64,000 bases of DNA from an uncultured Clostridium sp. (GCA_900547475.1 URGW01000004.1:62001-126000); one strand, 5' to 3'. Numbered from the stretch's first letter, positions 50,700 through 61,071 are shown. Notes: a model not told the origin generated them from the sequence alone. Numbers and translations are program-made.

Positions 50700-51822
50700 T
50701 ATTCCTCAAACTTTCTCTAAGATAATCAATAGATTTCTTTTTTAAAATATGAATATTTTTTTCGTAATCAGTATAATCAACATCTCCTAGATAGTTGAAA
50801 TTATCATCAAAATCATATGGAATAAGCCTATTCTCCATATTTAACTGTTTTAGTAATGTTATTACTCTATCATCATTTCCATACATTTCACCATTTTTAA
50901 TTGTAATAAACTTTTTTCGGTATATCGTTGAAAAAATAGTTCCATGATAAGATGTTGTTAATACAAGTTCTGCATTTTTAATTAAATTTAAATATATAGA
51001 AGGACTTTCATATTCTGGTAAAATAAATCCAAAACTTTTAATAAGCTTAAAGTAATATGATTTTGTACTCCAAGTAATTACTTTCAAATTATATTTATCC
51101 GCTATTTTTTTAACAAATTTACACATTTCCCTATCAAATGATGGAGAATAAAAAAATATATATTTATCCTTATCTTGAAGAGAATTATCCTCGATTTTTT
51201 TATAATCCTCTGCAGTTAATAATAATGTTGGATCTAAAAGCACTGGAACATCAATTCCAATCATTTCCTTAATCCACTTTTGTCCATTATTTTCTCTAAT
51301 AGATAGACAGTCAAACCCCTTTAAATAATTACAATATTTTTCTTTATCATCTGTATAATCAGATATTTTTTTTGCACCAAAACTTGGCGTATATGCTATT
51401 TTCTTTGCCTCTTTAACCCATGGTAAAAAATATGCATCATCATAATCTTTTATTGTAATATTCCAAATTTGATCACTACCTGCAATTACCGCTTTATATC
51501 CCTCTTCAGATATTTCAGACCCTTTTGTATATTCTTTACTTAAAACGAAATTTTTTTTCTTAAACTCTTCATATTTTTGATTATTACGTTCAATCTTATT
51601 TATTACCGGCATAGTAAGTATATTTTTTATAATATTTTTTATTGAATCGTTCTTAAATCTAGTAGCATAAAGTTCTTTTTGTCCTTCAGAAGAAAAATCA
51701 ACTATTTCCGCCTGATACCCTAATTTATGTACAGCTGTTTGTATTGCATACGATTCTAACATAGAACCACAATTATACGAATTGTGAAAAGTTATTATTC
51801 CAATTTTCATTTTATTTCTCCT
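50549..51822. repeat. 1,274-bp direct repeat, copy 2
   Basis: Partner of 47570-48843. Recombination between the copies would delete 2,979 bp, including most of the flippase gene and one pyruvyl transferase. Confidence 0.93.
50692..51810 (-). CDS. polysaccharide pyruvyl transferase family protein (copy 2)
   Basis: 372 residues, identical to the product of 47713-48831. This copy is in the expected operon context: 16 nt after a GT2 gene, with an AAGGAG site, and overlapping the flippase start. It is presumably the original that decorates the repeat unit with pyruvate. Confidence 0.9.
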   Translation of the reverse strand: MKIGIITFHNSYNCGSMLESYAIQTAVHKLGYQAEIVDFSSEGQKELYATRFKNDSIKNIIKNILTMPVINKIERNNQKYEEFKKKNFVLSKEYTKGSEISEEGYKAVIAGSDQIWNITIKDYDDAYFLPWVKEAKKIAYTPSFGAKKISDYTDDKEKYCNYLKGFDCLSIRENNGQKWIKEMIGIDVPVLLDPTLLLTAEDYKKIEDNSLQDKDKYIFFYSPSFDREMCKFVKKIADKYNLKVITWSTKSYYFKLIKSFGFILPEYESPSIYLNLIKNAELVLTTSYHGTIFSTIYRKKFITIKNGEMYGNDDRVITLLKQLNMENRLIPYDFDDNFNYLGDVDYTDYEKNIHILKKKSIDYLRESLRNIE

Positions 51823-51826
51823 TCAC

Positions 51827-52855
51827 CTAAATCTTTACTCTTATTCCATTTTTATTTTTTATATAATAGACAGCCTTTACTCTACAAAAAATTTTCATTA
51901 TAAATATTGGTAAAACTATCATTTCACTTTTTAAACATCCTAATACAATTCTTTGTATACTTGATAAATCCTGCATATAACTTTTTAAATCTTTTAATAC
52001 CAATTTATATTCATTCTTTTCTTTAAAATATAGTATAGGATCTTTAATTATTTTCCCTTCTGCTAATGCAACTCTATACATGATTGAATATAATCCAGTT
52101 AATAATGACTTTTTATAAATATAAACCCAATCTTTATTTTCGTTTAAATTATTATTACATAATAATTCCCAAAAAATTTTATGGAAATATTCTTCTGTGT
52201 CAACTATTTTCAAGTTAAACTTATTTGTTGATGATTGCATATTTTTAAAAAAACAATAATATGATTTATTTACACCTACTATTTTGTGTGCTTTTATAAA
52301 GACTTCACAATTAAATAACATATCCTCTCCATTAATCATTCCCGTATTAAAAAATATATTATTACTAATCAAAAATTTTCTTGAATATATTTTTGAAAAA
52401 ACCCAGCATAATGAGCTCCCTGCTTCCTTCAAAGCATTAGAACCAATTGCAGCCTTTGCACATTCAAACCTATCATATTCTTGTTCAGAAATTTTATTAC
52501 TTAAAAGAATAACATCAGCAGAATTATTTTTTTGAATTGATTCCATTAGTATATCATCCCAGTTTTCAATCATGAAATCATCTGAATCCAAGAAAACAAT
52601 CCAATCGCTTTTTGCGTTTTCAAGTCCTCTATTCCTAGCCGCACTTACACCTGCATTCTCCTGATATATATATTTCACATTATTAGAATTTTTCATAAAT
52701 TCATTACACAATTTTTCACTTGAATCAGTTGAACCATCATTAACAAGAATAACCTCTATATCTTCATTTCTTTTTTCAATACACTTAAATACTACTGGTA
52801 AAAATTTTTCTGAATTATAAATTGGAATTATTACTGTTAAAGTTTTATTACCCAT
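51827..52855 (-). CDS. family 2 glycosyltransferase (a)
   Basis: 342 residues. GT-A fold N-terminal half with TVIIPIYNSEKFL, LVNDGSTDSS and the metal-binding FLDSDDF (DxD-type) at about residue 93. The C-terminal half is helical and amphipathic with a basic end (KNKNGIRVKI) suggesting membrane association. It adds one sugar to the undecaprenyl-linked repeat unit; donor unknown. Confidence 0.92.
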   Translation of the reverse strand: MGNKTLTVIIPIYNSEKFLPVVFKCIEKRNEDIEVILVNDGSTDSSEKLCNEFMKNSNNVKYIYQENAGVSAARNRGLENAKSDWIVFLDSDDFMIENWDDILMESIQKNNSADVILLSNKISEQEYDRFECAKAAIGSNALKEAGSSLCWVFSKIYSRKFLISNNIFFNTGMINGEDMLFNCEVFIKAHKIVGVNKSYYCFFKNMQSSTNKFNLKIVDTEEYFHKIFWELLCNNNLNENKDWVYIYKKSLLTGLYSIMYRVALAEGKIIKDPILYFKEKNEYKLVLKDLKSYMQDLSSIQRIVLGCLKSEMIVLPIFIMKIFCRVKAVYYIKNKNGIRVKI

Positions 52856-52862
52856 TTTTTCC

Positions 52863-54056
52863 CTACCCTTCTAGAAAGTTCATTATATTTACATTTTGGT
52901 TTTTTTTACAAATTGAATCTATATGCCAAACCATAAAATAAATCATATACATAGAAGGATCAACATATACTTCTACAATTAATGCAATCTGTAGTGCCAA
53001 ATATAATGCTGAAACAATTTGTGTAACTTCAAATCTAGAGTACCTCATTGTTTTTTTTACTAACATAATATTTATTATCAAGTATAATATTATCAATATT
53101 ATACCACCAATATATAAATATTCTAATATTTGATTGTGTGCTGATATGATTGAATTAGAAGAATACAATTGATGCTTTACATCATAACTCTGTTCTCCCC
53201 ACCCCATTATAGGATGCTGCGATATTGCATTTAATGCTCTATCCCATAAACCTGTTCTATATGTTAGATTTATATCTTTTTTTAGTATAACAACAATTAT
53301 ATATGAAAATAAATATTGTAATCTAAATATAGGTATAGCAAAGAACATTATAATTATCACAAATAAATATGTACGCATATTAAATATTTTATATTTTTTT
53401 CTGATAAATGGTATTAAAACTATAATAAATAATACACCAAGACACAAAATACCTGTTCCTGATTTTACATATATTGCACTAATAATGGTAATAATTAACA
53501 ACAATACTCTTCTAAAATTAACTTTATCAAACTTACACAAAATCAAAGTAATTCCTGTAGATGGAAGAAAATATATTAAATGTTTATTTTTAAATCCCAA
53601 AAACCAATTTTCTGTTGTTTCCCCTATAACTCCTGTACTATACATACCATTAGGAAATAATAATAAAGTAATAAAATTAATATAAATAAAAATTTCAAAA
53701 ACATAATACATATTTTTATATAATTTCATTGGATTATTAGAGTAAATTTCAAATATAGCAGCAATTGAAATTATAATAACTGCCATTTTTATCGAATAAG
53801 GTGCACTCCCCCCTCTAATAATTGTTACCAATACTATCCATGTTTCAAATGCAATCCATATTAAATTGAATTTACTAAAATGTGCTCTAAATATTAGTTT
53901 ACTAACTAATATCAAAGATATTAAAACTCTATAAATATCATAAAACTTATTTATGTATGAAAATCTTAATAAGAATTCTGGCCTTATAAAGGCCAGCATA
54001 CACAAAAATATAAAAACAGAATCTTTACTAATCTTAAAATTATTTGTAAATTTCAT
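52863..54056 (-). CDS. Wzy-type polymerase / O-antigen ligase family membrane protein
   Basis: About 397 residues. I take the ATG at 54056, 7 nt after GAGGT, rather than the GTG at 54062, which lies too close to it. Around ten membrane helices, with the large external loop holding LWDRALNAISQHPIMGWGEQ, the region that carries the catalytic Arg/His in O-antigen polymerases. It polymerises the flipped repeat units. In this locus it is the only candidate polymerase. Confidence 0.88.
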   Translation of the reverse strand: MKFTNNFKISKDSVFIFLCMLAFIRPEFLLRFSYINKFYDIYRVLISLILVSKLIFRAHFSKFNLIWIAFETWIVLVTIIRGGSAPYSIKMAVIIISIAAIFEIYSNNPMKLYKNMYYVFEIFIYINFITLLLFPNGMYSTGVIGETTENWFLGFKNKHLIYFLPSTGITLILCKFDKVNFRRVLLLIITIISAIYVKSGTGILCLGVLFIIVLIPFIRKKYKIFNMRTYLFVIIIMFFAIPIFRLQYLFSYIIVVILKKDINLTYRTGLWDRALNAISQHPIMGWGEQSYDVKHQLYSSNSIISAHNQILEYLYIGGIILIILYLIINIMLVKKTMRYSRFEVTQIVSALYLALQIALIVEVYVDPSMYMIYFMVWHIDSICKKNQNVNIMNFLEG

Positions 54057-54066
54057 AGTCACTACC

Positions 54067-55089
54067 TCATTTTCTTAATCTTGATAAAGTATAGAGAATT
54101 TTAATTCCTCGATAAGATTTATTTATATAGAATTTTCGTAATAACTTATATTGAAATTTTAATTTATTCTCATTAACATTATAAAATGCGTCATACCAAA
54201 CTTGATTACTGAAAGATTTTTTTAATATTTCTATTTTCTTGATTTTATCTATGTATGACTTTTTATGCATTAAAAATAATTTAATCCACATCATATATGC
54301 ATATAAAACAGCAATATTATAAGGTTCATTTCCTAAATTATATCTTTCACATCGAATCTTACACTTTTCTAAGTAAATGAATACTTCTTTATCATAGTTA
54401 CTATGGAATTTTTCCATTGCTGAATTAGGATGTATAATATAATTATATCCAGCATATTCTACTAATAATATTCTATGTGCATTATCTAACACATCCATAT
54501 TAAACAATGCATCTTCTCGTATAGAAATTTCTCTTTCAAATCTTATATCTTTAACTATTGATTTTTTTAATAATTTAGCAAATGGATAACCCAAAACTTG
54601 TAAATCTATATTACTCTCTTCTAAAGTGCAATTATCTATTAATGAACACATTAAATCTTTTATATCATGTTTTTCTAATATTTTCTTTCCACAATTATTA
54701 GTTTTTAATGTAACCTCAGTCCCATTTATCATTCTTATACCTGAGTAGATAATATCGACTTCATTCTTAATTGAATAATTATATAAGGTTTCAATATAAT
54801 CTTTTTCGATATAATCATCACTATCTACAAAACAAATCCATTCTCCCTGTGCATTATCTATACCAAAATTTCTGCTATCAGAAACACCAGAATTTTTCTT
54901 TTGTATAATTTTAATTCTCTTATCAATTTTCAAAAATTCTTTGATAATATCTGTAGAATTATCTGTAGAACCATCATCAATCACAATAATCTCTAATGTT
55001 TTATAGGTCTGTTCAATTATACTTTTAAGACATCGCTCTATATACTTTGAAGCATTATACATCGGTATTATAACTGATATTAAATCCAT
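54067..55089 (-). CDS. family 2 glycosyltransferase (b)
   Basis: 340 residues. LISVIIPMYNASKYIERCLKS, VIDDGSTDNS and WICFVDSDDYIEK (DxD-like) define a GT-A family 2 enzyme. It shares layout with glycosyltransferase (a) but is clearly a different protein. Starts with an AGGAAAGG site. Confidence 0.92.
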   Translation of the reverse strand: MDLISVIIPMYNASKYIERCLKSIIEQTYKTLEIIVIDDGSTDNSTDIIKEFLKIDKRIKIIQKKNSGVSDSRNFGIDNAQGEWICFVDSDDYIEKDYIETLYNYSIKNEVDIIYSGIRMINGTEVTLKTNNCGKKILEKHDIKDLMCSLIDNCTLEESNIDLQVLGYPFAKLLKKSIVKDIRFEREISIREDALFNMDVLDNAHRILLVEYAGYNYIIHPNSAMEKFHSNYDKEVFIYLEKCKIRCERYNLGNEPYNIAVLYAYMMWIKLFLMHKKSYIDKIKKIEILKKSFSNQVWYDAFYNVNENKLKFQYKLLRKFYINKSYRGIKILYTLSRLRK

Positions 55090-55134
55090 AATTCTATCCT
55101 TTCCTAATACTTCTCTAAATTATATTGATTCATT

Positions 55135-56382
55135 CTATCTTACTTGTCCAACTTCTAGTAAATCACAAAAATCAGTATAGAACTTCTCTAAATTCCAACT
55201 CTCTGTCATCCCCAGTACTGCCTCCTCCATATTATCAACTACATCTGGATTATCTAGCAAATAATCTATCTTCTCTGATAATAAAGAAATTAAATTTTCA
55301 TCCCTTTTTAGCAGTATACTACTATTCTCATTGGTGTATTCTGGAATCCCACCAGAGTATGTAGTAATTAGTGCCTTACCAGCTGTTAATGATTCCACTA
55401 CTGTAAGTGGAGCTGGATCATCCCATATAGATGGTATAACAACTATATCTGCCAATGCATATAACTCTGGAATCATATTATACTCTATGAATCCTGTAAA
55501 AATAATTTTATCCTCCATACTTAGTGCTAATTCTCTCATTTCGCTTTCAAATTTACTAACCATTCCACTTCCAAAATAATATCCACCTACTATTAATAAT
55601 TTAACATTTTCATGGTTAATCTTTTTAAAGGCCAATAACAGTTCTTTAATCCCCTTTTCATGAGTGAATCTTCCTGTAAATAACACAATTTTATCTGATG
55701 AATCCAAATTAAATCTTCTTCTTAACTCATCTTTTCTTTCTTGCTTAATATTAATTCTGAATTTTCTCTGGTCAATTTTATTTTTTAAAACAAAATAATT
55801 ATTATTATCTTCTTTTCCTAAAAACTCTTTTAAAGTTCTATTAATATAATTACTTACTCCTAATACAGATTTACAGTTTGCAATTATATTTTTACAACCA
55901 TAATCATTTACAACTACATTGTGCAAGTGATAATAATATCTTCCTTCATATTTTTTATAGTTATTGTACTTTTTTAATATCATAAATAATGTTGAATGAT
56001 TTTCTATTACTAACTTTCCATAGTCATCCTTATTTATTTTTTTTGCTACCTTTCTTATATAGTATAATCTTTGCAATATATATCTATACGACATACTCTT
56101 CTCTTTTTTTAAAATATTTTTTGCAAATAAATATAATAACTTATCGACTTGTTGAATAATAAGTGGGATTTGTATAAATTCAACTCTTGTATTCTTATAT
56201 TTTTCTGCTTGAATTTTTGCATCATGATTGAAACAACTAAATATTGTTAAATCTAACTTATTACTTAACTCATTTTGTTTCATAATATTTTCATCTAATG
56301 CTTCTACAGCTCCTCCCATTGCTGCTGGAACAGGAAAATATCCACTGGTTATAATTGTAATTTTATTATCTATTTTGTTCAT
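55135..56382 (-). CDS. family 4 glycosyltransferase (a)
   Basis: About 415 residues. An ATG at 56397 overlaps the upstream stop (TAATG), but TGAGGAAT lies 8 nt before the ATG at 56382, which I prefer. GT-B fold, with N-terminal Rossmann half (TSGYFPVPAAMGGAVEALD) and the C-terminal donor site (VLFTGRFTHEKGIKELL, then ADIVVIPSIWDDPAPLTVVE with the E-x7-E motif). Retaining transferase of the repeat-unit assembly. Confidence 0.92.
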   Translation of the reverse strand: MNKIDNKITIITSGYFPVPAAMGGAVEALDENIMKQNELSNKLDLTIFSCFNHDAKIQAEKYKNTRVEFIQIPLIIQQVDKLLYLFAKNILKKEKSMSYRYILQRLYYIRKVAKKINKDDYGKLVIENHSTLFMILKKYNNYKKYEGRYYYHLHNVVVNDYGCKNIIANCKSVLGVSNYINRTLKEFLGKEDNNNYFVLKNKIDQRKFRINIKQERKDELRRRFNLDSSDKIVLFTGRFTHEKGIKELLLAFKKINHENVKLLIVGGYYFGSGMVSKFESEMRELALSMEDKIIFTGFIEYNMIPELYALADIVVIPSIWDDPAPLTVVESLTAGKALITTYSGGIPEYTNENSSILLKRDENLISLLSEKIDYLLDNPDVVDNMEEAVLGMTESWNLEKFYTDFCDLLEVGQVR

Positions 56383-56396
56383 AATACTATTCCTCA

Positions 56397-57521
56397 TTAT
56401 AAAAGTATTCTTTCTATTAATTCCTCATGTTCGCTGGCGACACGCTTTATATCATATTTTTCCTTTACTATTTTAAAACCATTTACTATCATCTTATTGC
56501 ATAAATCAATATCATCATGAAGCCGTATTACCGCTTTAGTAGCTTCAAGAATATCATCAACTTTTACCAGTAAACCATTCTTTTCATTCTCTATAATATA
56601 TGGTATTGCATCTATTTCTGTAACTACAATGGGTATTTTTGCTAACATATACTCGGCCAATACAAGTCCAAAACCTTCCCATCTTGATAATAACAAACCT
56701 ACATCAAATATTTTCATATATGAAAATGGATTATTTATCCATCCCGTAATAATAACCGAATTTTTTAAATTACTATTTTCAATAAAAGATTCTATCTTCT
56801 CTCTTTCCTCTCCATCACCTACCATAATAAAGAAGGCATTTGGAATTTTATCTTTAACTTTTTCTGCCATTTTAATAAAAATATCTGGAGCTTTTTGCTC
56901 TGATAATCTAGCTACTGTCCCAACTACATAAGCATCTTCAGGTATGTTAAGTTCTTTACGATATATCATAGTATCAAGTTGATATTTGTCTATATCAATT
57001 CCATTCTCTATAACAATTAATTTTTCTTCAGGACTAATTTTATTATCCAAAGCAGATTTTTTCTCTGCCCCTGAAATACAAACTATAGAATCACAAAAAC
57101 TAGCTAATATTTTTTCTATAATGGAATATAAACTTTTTTTTATTTTATTACAATTCATATTAAAAGCCCAACCATGTGGATTATATATACATTTATAATG
57201 AAGACCTATATTAGCCAATCTACCAATTGCCCCACCTTTACTAGAATGACAATAGATGATATCTGGAGAAATTTTTTTTATTAACTTTCTTACTTCTATA
57301 GCTGCAACAAAATCAGATATACCTATTGAGCGTTTTAAATTAATTTCATAATATTTAATTTTATTTTTTTTTAAATAATTTTTATCATAATCAGATGAAC
57401 AAATCACAATATTCTGATATTTGTTTGTATCTATCGAATCTAATAACATTTGCAAATATCGCTCAACACCACCTGCTGCTTGAGCGATATGTAATATTTT
57501 AATATGATTTGTATCCTTCAT
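56397..57521 (-). CDS. family 4 glycosyltransferase (b)
   Basis: 374 residues, GT-B fold. Short N-terminus HIAQAAGGVERYLQMLLDSI, donor-binding half with VGTVARLSEQKAPDIFIKMA and SRWEGFGLVLAEYMLAKIP. It lies first after a 580-bp gap, with an AGAGGGG site, and so may have its own promoter. It overlaps the next gene by TAATG. Confidence 0.92.
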   Translation of the reverse strand: MKDTNHIKILHIAQAAGGVERYLQMLLDSIDTNKYQNIVICSSDYDKNYLKKNKIKYYEINLKRSIGISDFVAAIEVRKLIKKISPDIIYCHSSKGGAIGRLANIGLHYKCIYNPHGWAFNMNCNKIKKSLYSIIEKILASFCDSIVCISGAEKKSALDNKISPEEKLIVIENGIDIDKYQLDTMIYRKELNIPEDAYVVGTVARLSEQKAPDIFIKMAEKVKDKIPNAFFIMVGDGEEREKIESFIENSNLKNSVIITGWINNPFSYMKIFDVGLLLSRWEGFGLVLAEYMLAKIPIVVTEIDAIPYIIENEKNGLLVKVDDILEATKAVIRLHDDIDLCNKMIVNGFKIVKEKYDIKRVASEHEELIERILL

Positions 57522-58100
57522 ATTATTAATTCCCCTCTTTATTTAATAACTTATTTCATATTATTATGGTAATAACATTAAAAAAGTATCCTATACTACA
57601 TTAGATCTTAACCCAATTTTTTCTATTTAGTTATTATTTTTCAATTTACTCCTATAGTATATACATTTATAATTGCTCCATACTTTTCTTCAATATTAAA
57701 AAGCAAAAAACAAACTTATCATCGGATACTCTCTCTTAACTATTTTATTTTCGCTTATTTAGAAATATATTTAAAAACTAAATTCAAACTACCAACTACT
57801 TAAATTTATCAAGCTTTTCCTCAGTTGCTCCAATTCTATTTCTTTTCTATAATTATTGGAACTCGTATTGTCTTTATTTCTTCATATTTTCTTAATTGTT
57901 ATTATTTTTTTATATTTTTGATTCCTAAAATATTATGTCATTTTCTCTTACAAATATGAATAATATATCTATTATTCAATATATATTTAAATAAATCTTC
58001 AACTACAAATTCCACTGGTATTCTTTAGAAAATATTGTTTTATAATAAATTATCTTAGTCTTTACAATTGCTTTATATTTTTCAATACACTTTTCATTAA
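57522..58100. other. gene-free gap between regulatory/priming block and glycosyltransferase block
   Basis: 579 bp, very AT-rich, no supported reading frame. On the minus strand a possible promoter (TTGTAA, 17 bp, TATAAA) lies near 58020-58050 and may drive the glycosyltransferase genes. Otherwise I see nothing. The gap coincides with the border between conserved and strain-variable parts of capsule loci. Confidence 0.4.
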
Positions 58101-58751
58101 TTAATGAGCATTTTTATCTCCAAAAAGCACTCCTACCGTCTTAAAAATAAGCTTAATATCAATCCAGGTGCTTCTCTCATCAACATACTTAATATCAAGC
58201 TTCATCCAATCCTCAAAATCAATATTATTTCTCCCACTAACCTGCCAGTAACAAGTAAGACCTGGTTTAACTTCTAATCTTCTATACATCCAATCCTCAA
58301 ATTGAGCAACTTCCTTAGGTAAGCTTGGCCTAGGTCCAACTAAGCTCATGTCACCCTTAAGCACATTCCAAAGCTGAGGAAGTTCATCAATAGAAGTTTT
58401 CCTAATAAATTTACCAACCTTAGTAACTCTAGGATCATCCTTCATTTTAAACATAGGTCCAGACATTTCATTTTGAGCCGCTAACTTTTCCTTAAGCTCT
58501 TCAGCATTAACTACCATTGATCTGAACTTATACATATCAAACTCTTTGCCATTTTTTCCAACCCTCTTTTGAGAGAAAAATACTGGTCCTTTAGAAGTAG
58601 TCTTAATAATAATTGCAATAATAATAAATAAAGGACTAAGTACTATTACTCCTATAAAAGAACAAACAACATCAATTAACCTTTTAACAACCTCATAAAA
58701 GCTAAATTCCATAGAAGATTCACTTTCAATCTCTAACTGTTTTTCCTCCAT
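58101..58751 (-). CDS. undecaprenyl-phosphate sugar phosphotransferase (priming enzyme)
   Basis: 216 residues. A hydrophobic hairpin near the N-terminus (about 25-50, VVCSFIGVIVLSPLFIIIAI), then the bac_transf catalytic core: GPVFFSQKRVGKNGKEFDMY, KFRSM, KTSIDELPQLWNVLKGDMS with LVGPRP, and PGLTCYWQVSGR. It transfers the first sugar-1-phosphate to undecaprenyl phosphate. Last gene of the conserved wzz-wzz-kinase-transferase block. The short form without the extra N-terminal helices is typical of Firmicutes. Confidence 0.94.
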   Translation of the reverse strand: MEEKQLEIESESSMEFSFYEVVKRLIDVVCSFIGVIVLSPLFIIIAIIIKTTSKGPVFFSQKRVGKNGKEFDMYKFRSMVVNAEELKEKLAAQNEMSGPMFKMKDDPRVTKVGKFIRKTSIDELPQLWNVLKGDMSLVGPRPSLPKEVAQFEDWMYRRLEVKPGLTCYWQVSGRNNIDFEDWMKLDIKYVDERSTWIDIKLIFKTVGVLFGDKNAH

Positions 58752-58858
58752 TTTCGTCCCCCCTTTTAAACTACATAAACTTACTTAAAATCTATTTATA
58801 TAGTTATGATTTATAAACTTCAAAAATACAAAGTAATTCTAAATCTATTTAAAAAATT

Positions 58859-59515
58859 TTATTTTTCATCTCCATAATAGTAATAATATTTATTTCTGGT
58901 ATTATCAACAGCATGAAGTACTGTTCCAATAATATTTGCATTAACCTTCTTTAAAGAAGCAATAGAATTTTGAACATCATCTTTCTTAGTAACTCCCGCT
59001 CTAACAACAACTAAAGTTCCATCAACCTTAGTAGATAGAATTTGTGGGTCTGCAACAGCTTGTACTGGAGGTGCATCTAAAACTATATAATCAAAATGTT
59101 CTTTCATTTCTTCTAAGAATAAAGTCATAGACTTAGATGCTAGCATTTCAGCTGGATTTGGTGGTATTTTACCAACAGTTATAATATATAAATTTTTCTT
59201 ATAATTATGTGCAACATCCATAACCTTTTGCTTTTGAAGTAATACATCAGAAAGACCATAAGTATTAGTTACTCTAAAATTTTTATGTACAGATGGTTTT
59301 CTCATATCACAATCTACAAGAAGTACCCTTGCTTCACCTTCTGCTAAAGTTAAAGCTAAATTCCCTGAAGTAGTAGATTTCCCTTCTCCTGGGTTTGCAC
59401 TAGTTACTACAATAGTTTTATACTCTTTATCAAAAGAAGAATATTGAATATTAGTTCTTAAGCTTCTATAAGCTTCTGCTGCTATTGACTTTGGATTTTT
59501 TTCAACTACAAACAT
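58859..59515 (-). CDS. capsular tyrosine kinase (BY-kinase, CpsD/CapB type)
   Basis: 218 residues. Walker A NPGEGKSTTSGNLA, Walker A' VDCDMRKPS and Walker B YIVLDAPP, with a C-terminal tyrosine cluster (KYYYYYGDEK) that is autophosphorylated. It works with the Wzz membrane activator upstream (12-nt gap) and with the PHP phosphatase at 62351 in a phosphorylation cycle that sets polymer length and amount. Confidence 0.95.
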   Translation of the reverse strand: MFVVEKNPKSIAAEAYRSLRTNIQYSSFDKEYKTIVVTSANPGEGKSTTSGNLALTLAEGEARVLLVDCDMRKPSVHKNFRVTNTYGLSDVLLQKQKVMDVAHNYKKNLYIITVGKIPPNPAEMLASKSMTLFLEEMKEHFDYIVLDAPPVQAVADPQILSTKVDGTLVVVRAGVTKKDDVQNSIASLKKVNANIIGTVLHAVDNTRNKYYYYYGDEK

Positions 59516-59526
59516 CTTTTTACCTC

Positions 59527-60213
59527 CTATACCATATCAACATCTGGAATTGTTCCAAGTACTGGTATATCTAATTCCTTTTCAAGTTGTTCTTTATTCT
59601 TATAAGTGTTATCTAAATATTCAATTAAGAAAACTAATCCTACACTTACCATAAGACCTAATAAAAATGCTATAGCAATATTCATAGTCTTATTAGGACT
59701 TACTGGACTTTCTGGAAGTTCCACTTCTTCAATTACTCTAACATTACCATTAGAAACAAGCTCCTTTGAAGTAACAATAAATTCTGCAGTTATATTTTTC
59801 AATACATCTACAGCTTCCTCTGGATCTTTACTCTGATATTTAATTTGAAGAATTTGAGTATCAGTTACTGGCGTTACTGTTAATGCTGAAACAACACTAG
59901 CTGCTTCTAAATCATAATCTAATTCATTAATTGCTCTTCCAACTAAATCTTTTGTTTTTATAGCTTGTGCATATGTCTGTAATAATTTTTGATACATTTG
60001 AATATCATTAGTGTTATATGCAGCTTCATCACTTTCTTCTTTACCTATAAATAGTTTAGTGCTTGTCTCATATACAGGATCAATTACAAAAAAGCTTAAA
60101 ACCCCTGATATTAATGTAGCTGCTACTGTAATTGTAACTATCATAATCCAACGCTTCTTTAAAGCTTCAAAAATTTCCGACAGACTTATTACTTGTTCTT
60201 CCATTTCATTCAT
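59527..60213 (-). CDS. Wzz/CpsC-type chain-length regulator and kinase activator (2)
   Basis: 228 residues. Membrane helices at about 20-40 and 177-200 flank an external Wzz domain (YETSTKLFIGKEESDEAAYN, PESPVSPNKT before TM2). The cytoplasmic tail YLDNTYKNKEQLEKELDIPV and the end LGTIPDVD activate the kinase encoded next. About half of its residues are shared with the paralogue just upstream. Confidence 0.93.
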   Translation of the reverse strand: MNEMEEQVISLSEIFEALKKRWIMIVTITVAATLISGVLSFFVIDPVYETSTKLFIGKEESDEAAYNTNDIQMYQKLLQTYAQAIKTKDLVGRAINELDYDLEAASVVSALTVTPVTDTQILQIKYQSKDPEEAVDVLKNITAEFIVTSKELVSNGNVRVIEEVELPESPVSPNKTMNIAIAFLLGLMVSVGLVFLIEYLDNTYKNKEQLEKELDIPVLGTIPDVDMV

Positions 60214-60369
60214 TATTTAAACACTCCTTTTAATAGTGATAATTATTCAGTTAAAAGCAGTAAATTATTAATATACCTAATTTCTCTTTTACTATTTATA
60301 CTTATCACATATTTTTAATCTTCTTGTTTTATTTATTAAGGAATTGCATAGCACTTCCTATTATAACTA

Positions 60370-61071
60370 TTAAACATTAATTCCTTGTATATCTGGAATA
60401 GTTCCAAGAACTATTAATCCTAATTCTTTTTCAAGAGTTTCTTTACTCTTAAATGTATTATTAAAATACATCATCATAACTACTCCCCCTATACTAACTA
60501 TTAATCCAGCTATAAACCCTATCCCCATAACCATTATCTTTTTACTAATTAAATTGCCACTACTTACATTAACTTGCTCCAAAACTTTTATATTAACTGT
60601 TGGATACAACTCTTTTGAATATGCTATAAGATTTTCAGTCATTGAATAAATTAGGTTATAGCTTTGTTGTGGATTTTTACTAGTATATTTCAATTCAATT
60701 ATTTGAGTATTAGTTATTGGATTTACTGTTAAATTTCCAATAACTGATCCATATTCAATTTTTTCTTCTACTTCTTTTAATGAGTTTATTTTAGATTCAT
60801 TAATTGATTTATTAATAAGCTTTTTACTTTTAATAACCTCTGAATATGTAGTAATTAAACGTTGATATAAAGTAACCTCTTCATTATTATAGCTTTCCAT
60901 TGTATTTTTGAATTTTTGTTTTCCTATAAATACTTTTACTGTAGCTTCATAATCTTGCTTCATAAAAAAGGTTGTATATATACTTGCTATAAGAACGAAG
61001 CTTAAGGTTATTATAACTATATTTCTACAATTTTTCTTAATTTCGCTCAGATACTCTAAAATATTTATCAT
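60370..61071 (-). CDS. Wzz/CpsC-type chain-length regulator (1)
   Basis: 233 residues with the same architecture as the next gene: TM1 about 18-36, external domain (FIGKQKFKNTMESYNNEEVT), TM2 about 180-203, and the kinase-activating tail FNNTFKSKETLEKELGLIV ending GTIPDIQGINV. It is the first gene of the exopolysaccharide operon. It lacks the conserved PxxPxxP motif before TM2 (here SGNLISKK), so it may be a diverged regulator subunit rather than a full copolymerase. Confidence 0.9.
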   Translation of the reverse strand: MINILEYLSEIKKNCRNIVIITLSFVLIASIYTTFFMKQDYEATVKVFIGKQKFKNTMESYNNEEVTLYQRLITTYSEVIKSKKLINKSINESKINSLKEVEEKIEYGSVIGNLTVNPITNTQIIELKYTSKNPQQSYNLIYSMTENLIAYSKELYPTVNIKVLEQVNVSSGNLISKKIMVMGIGFIAGLIVSIGGVVMMMYFNNTFKSKETLEKELGLIVLGTIPDIQGINV

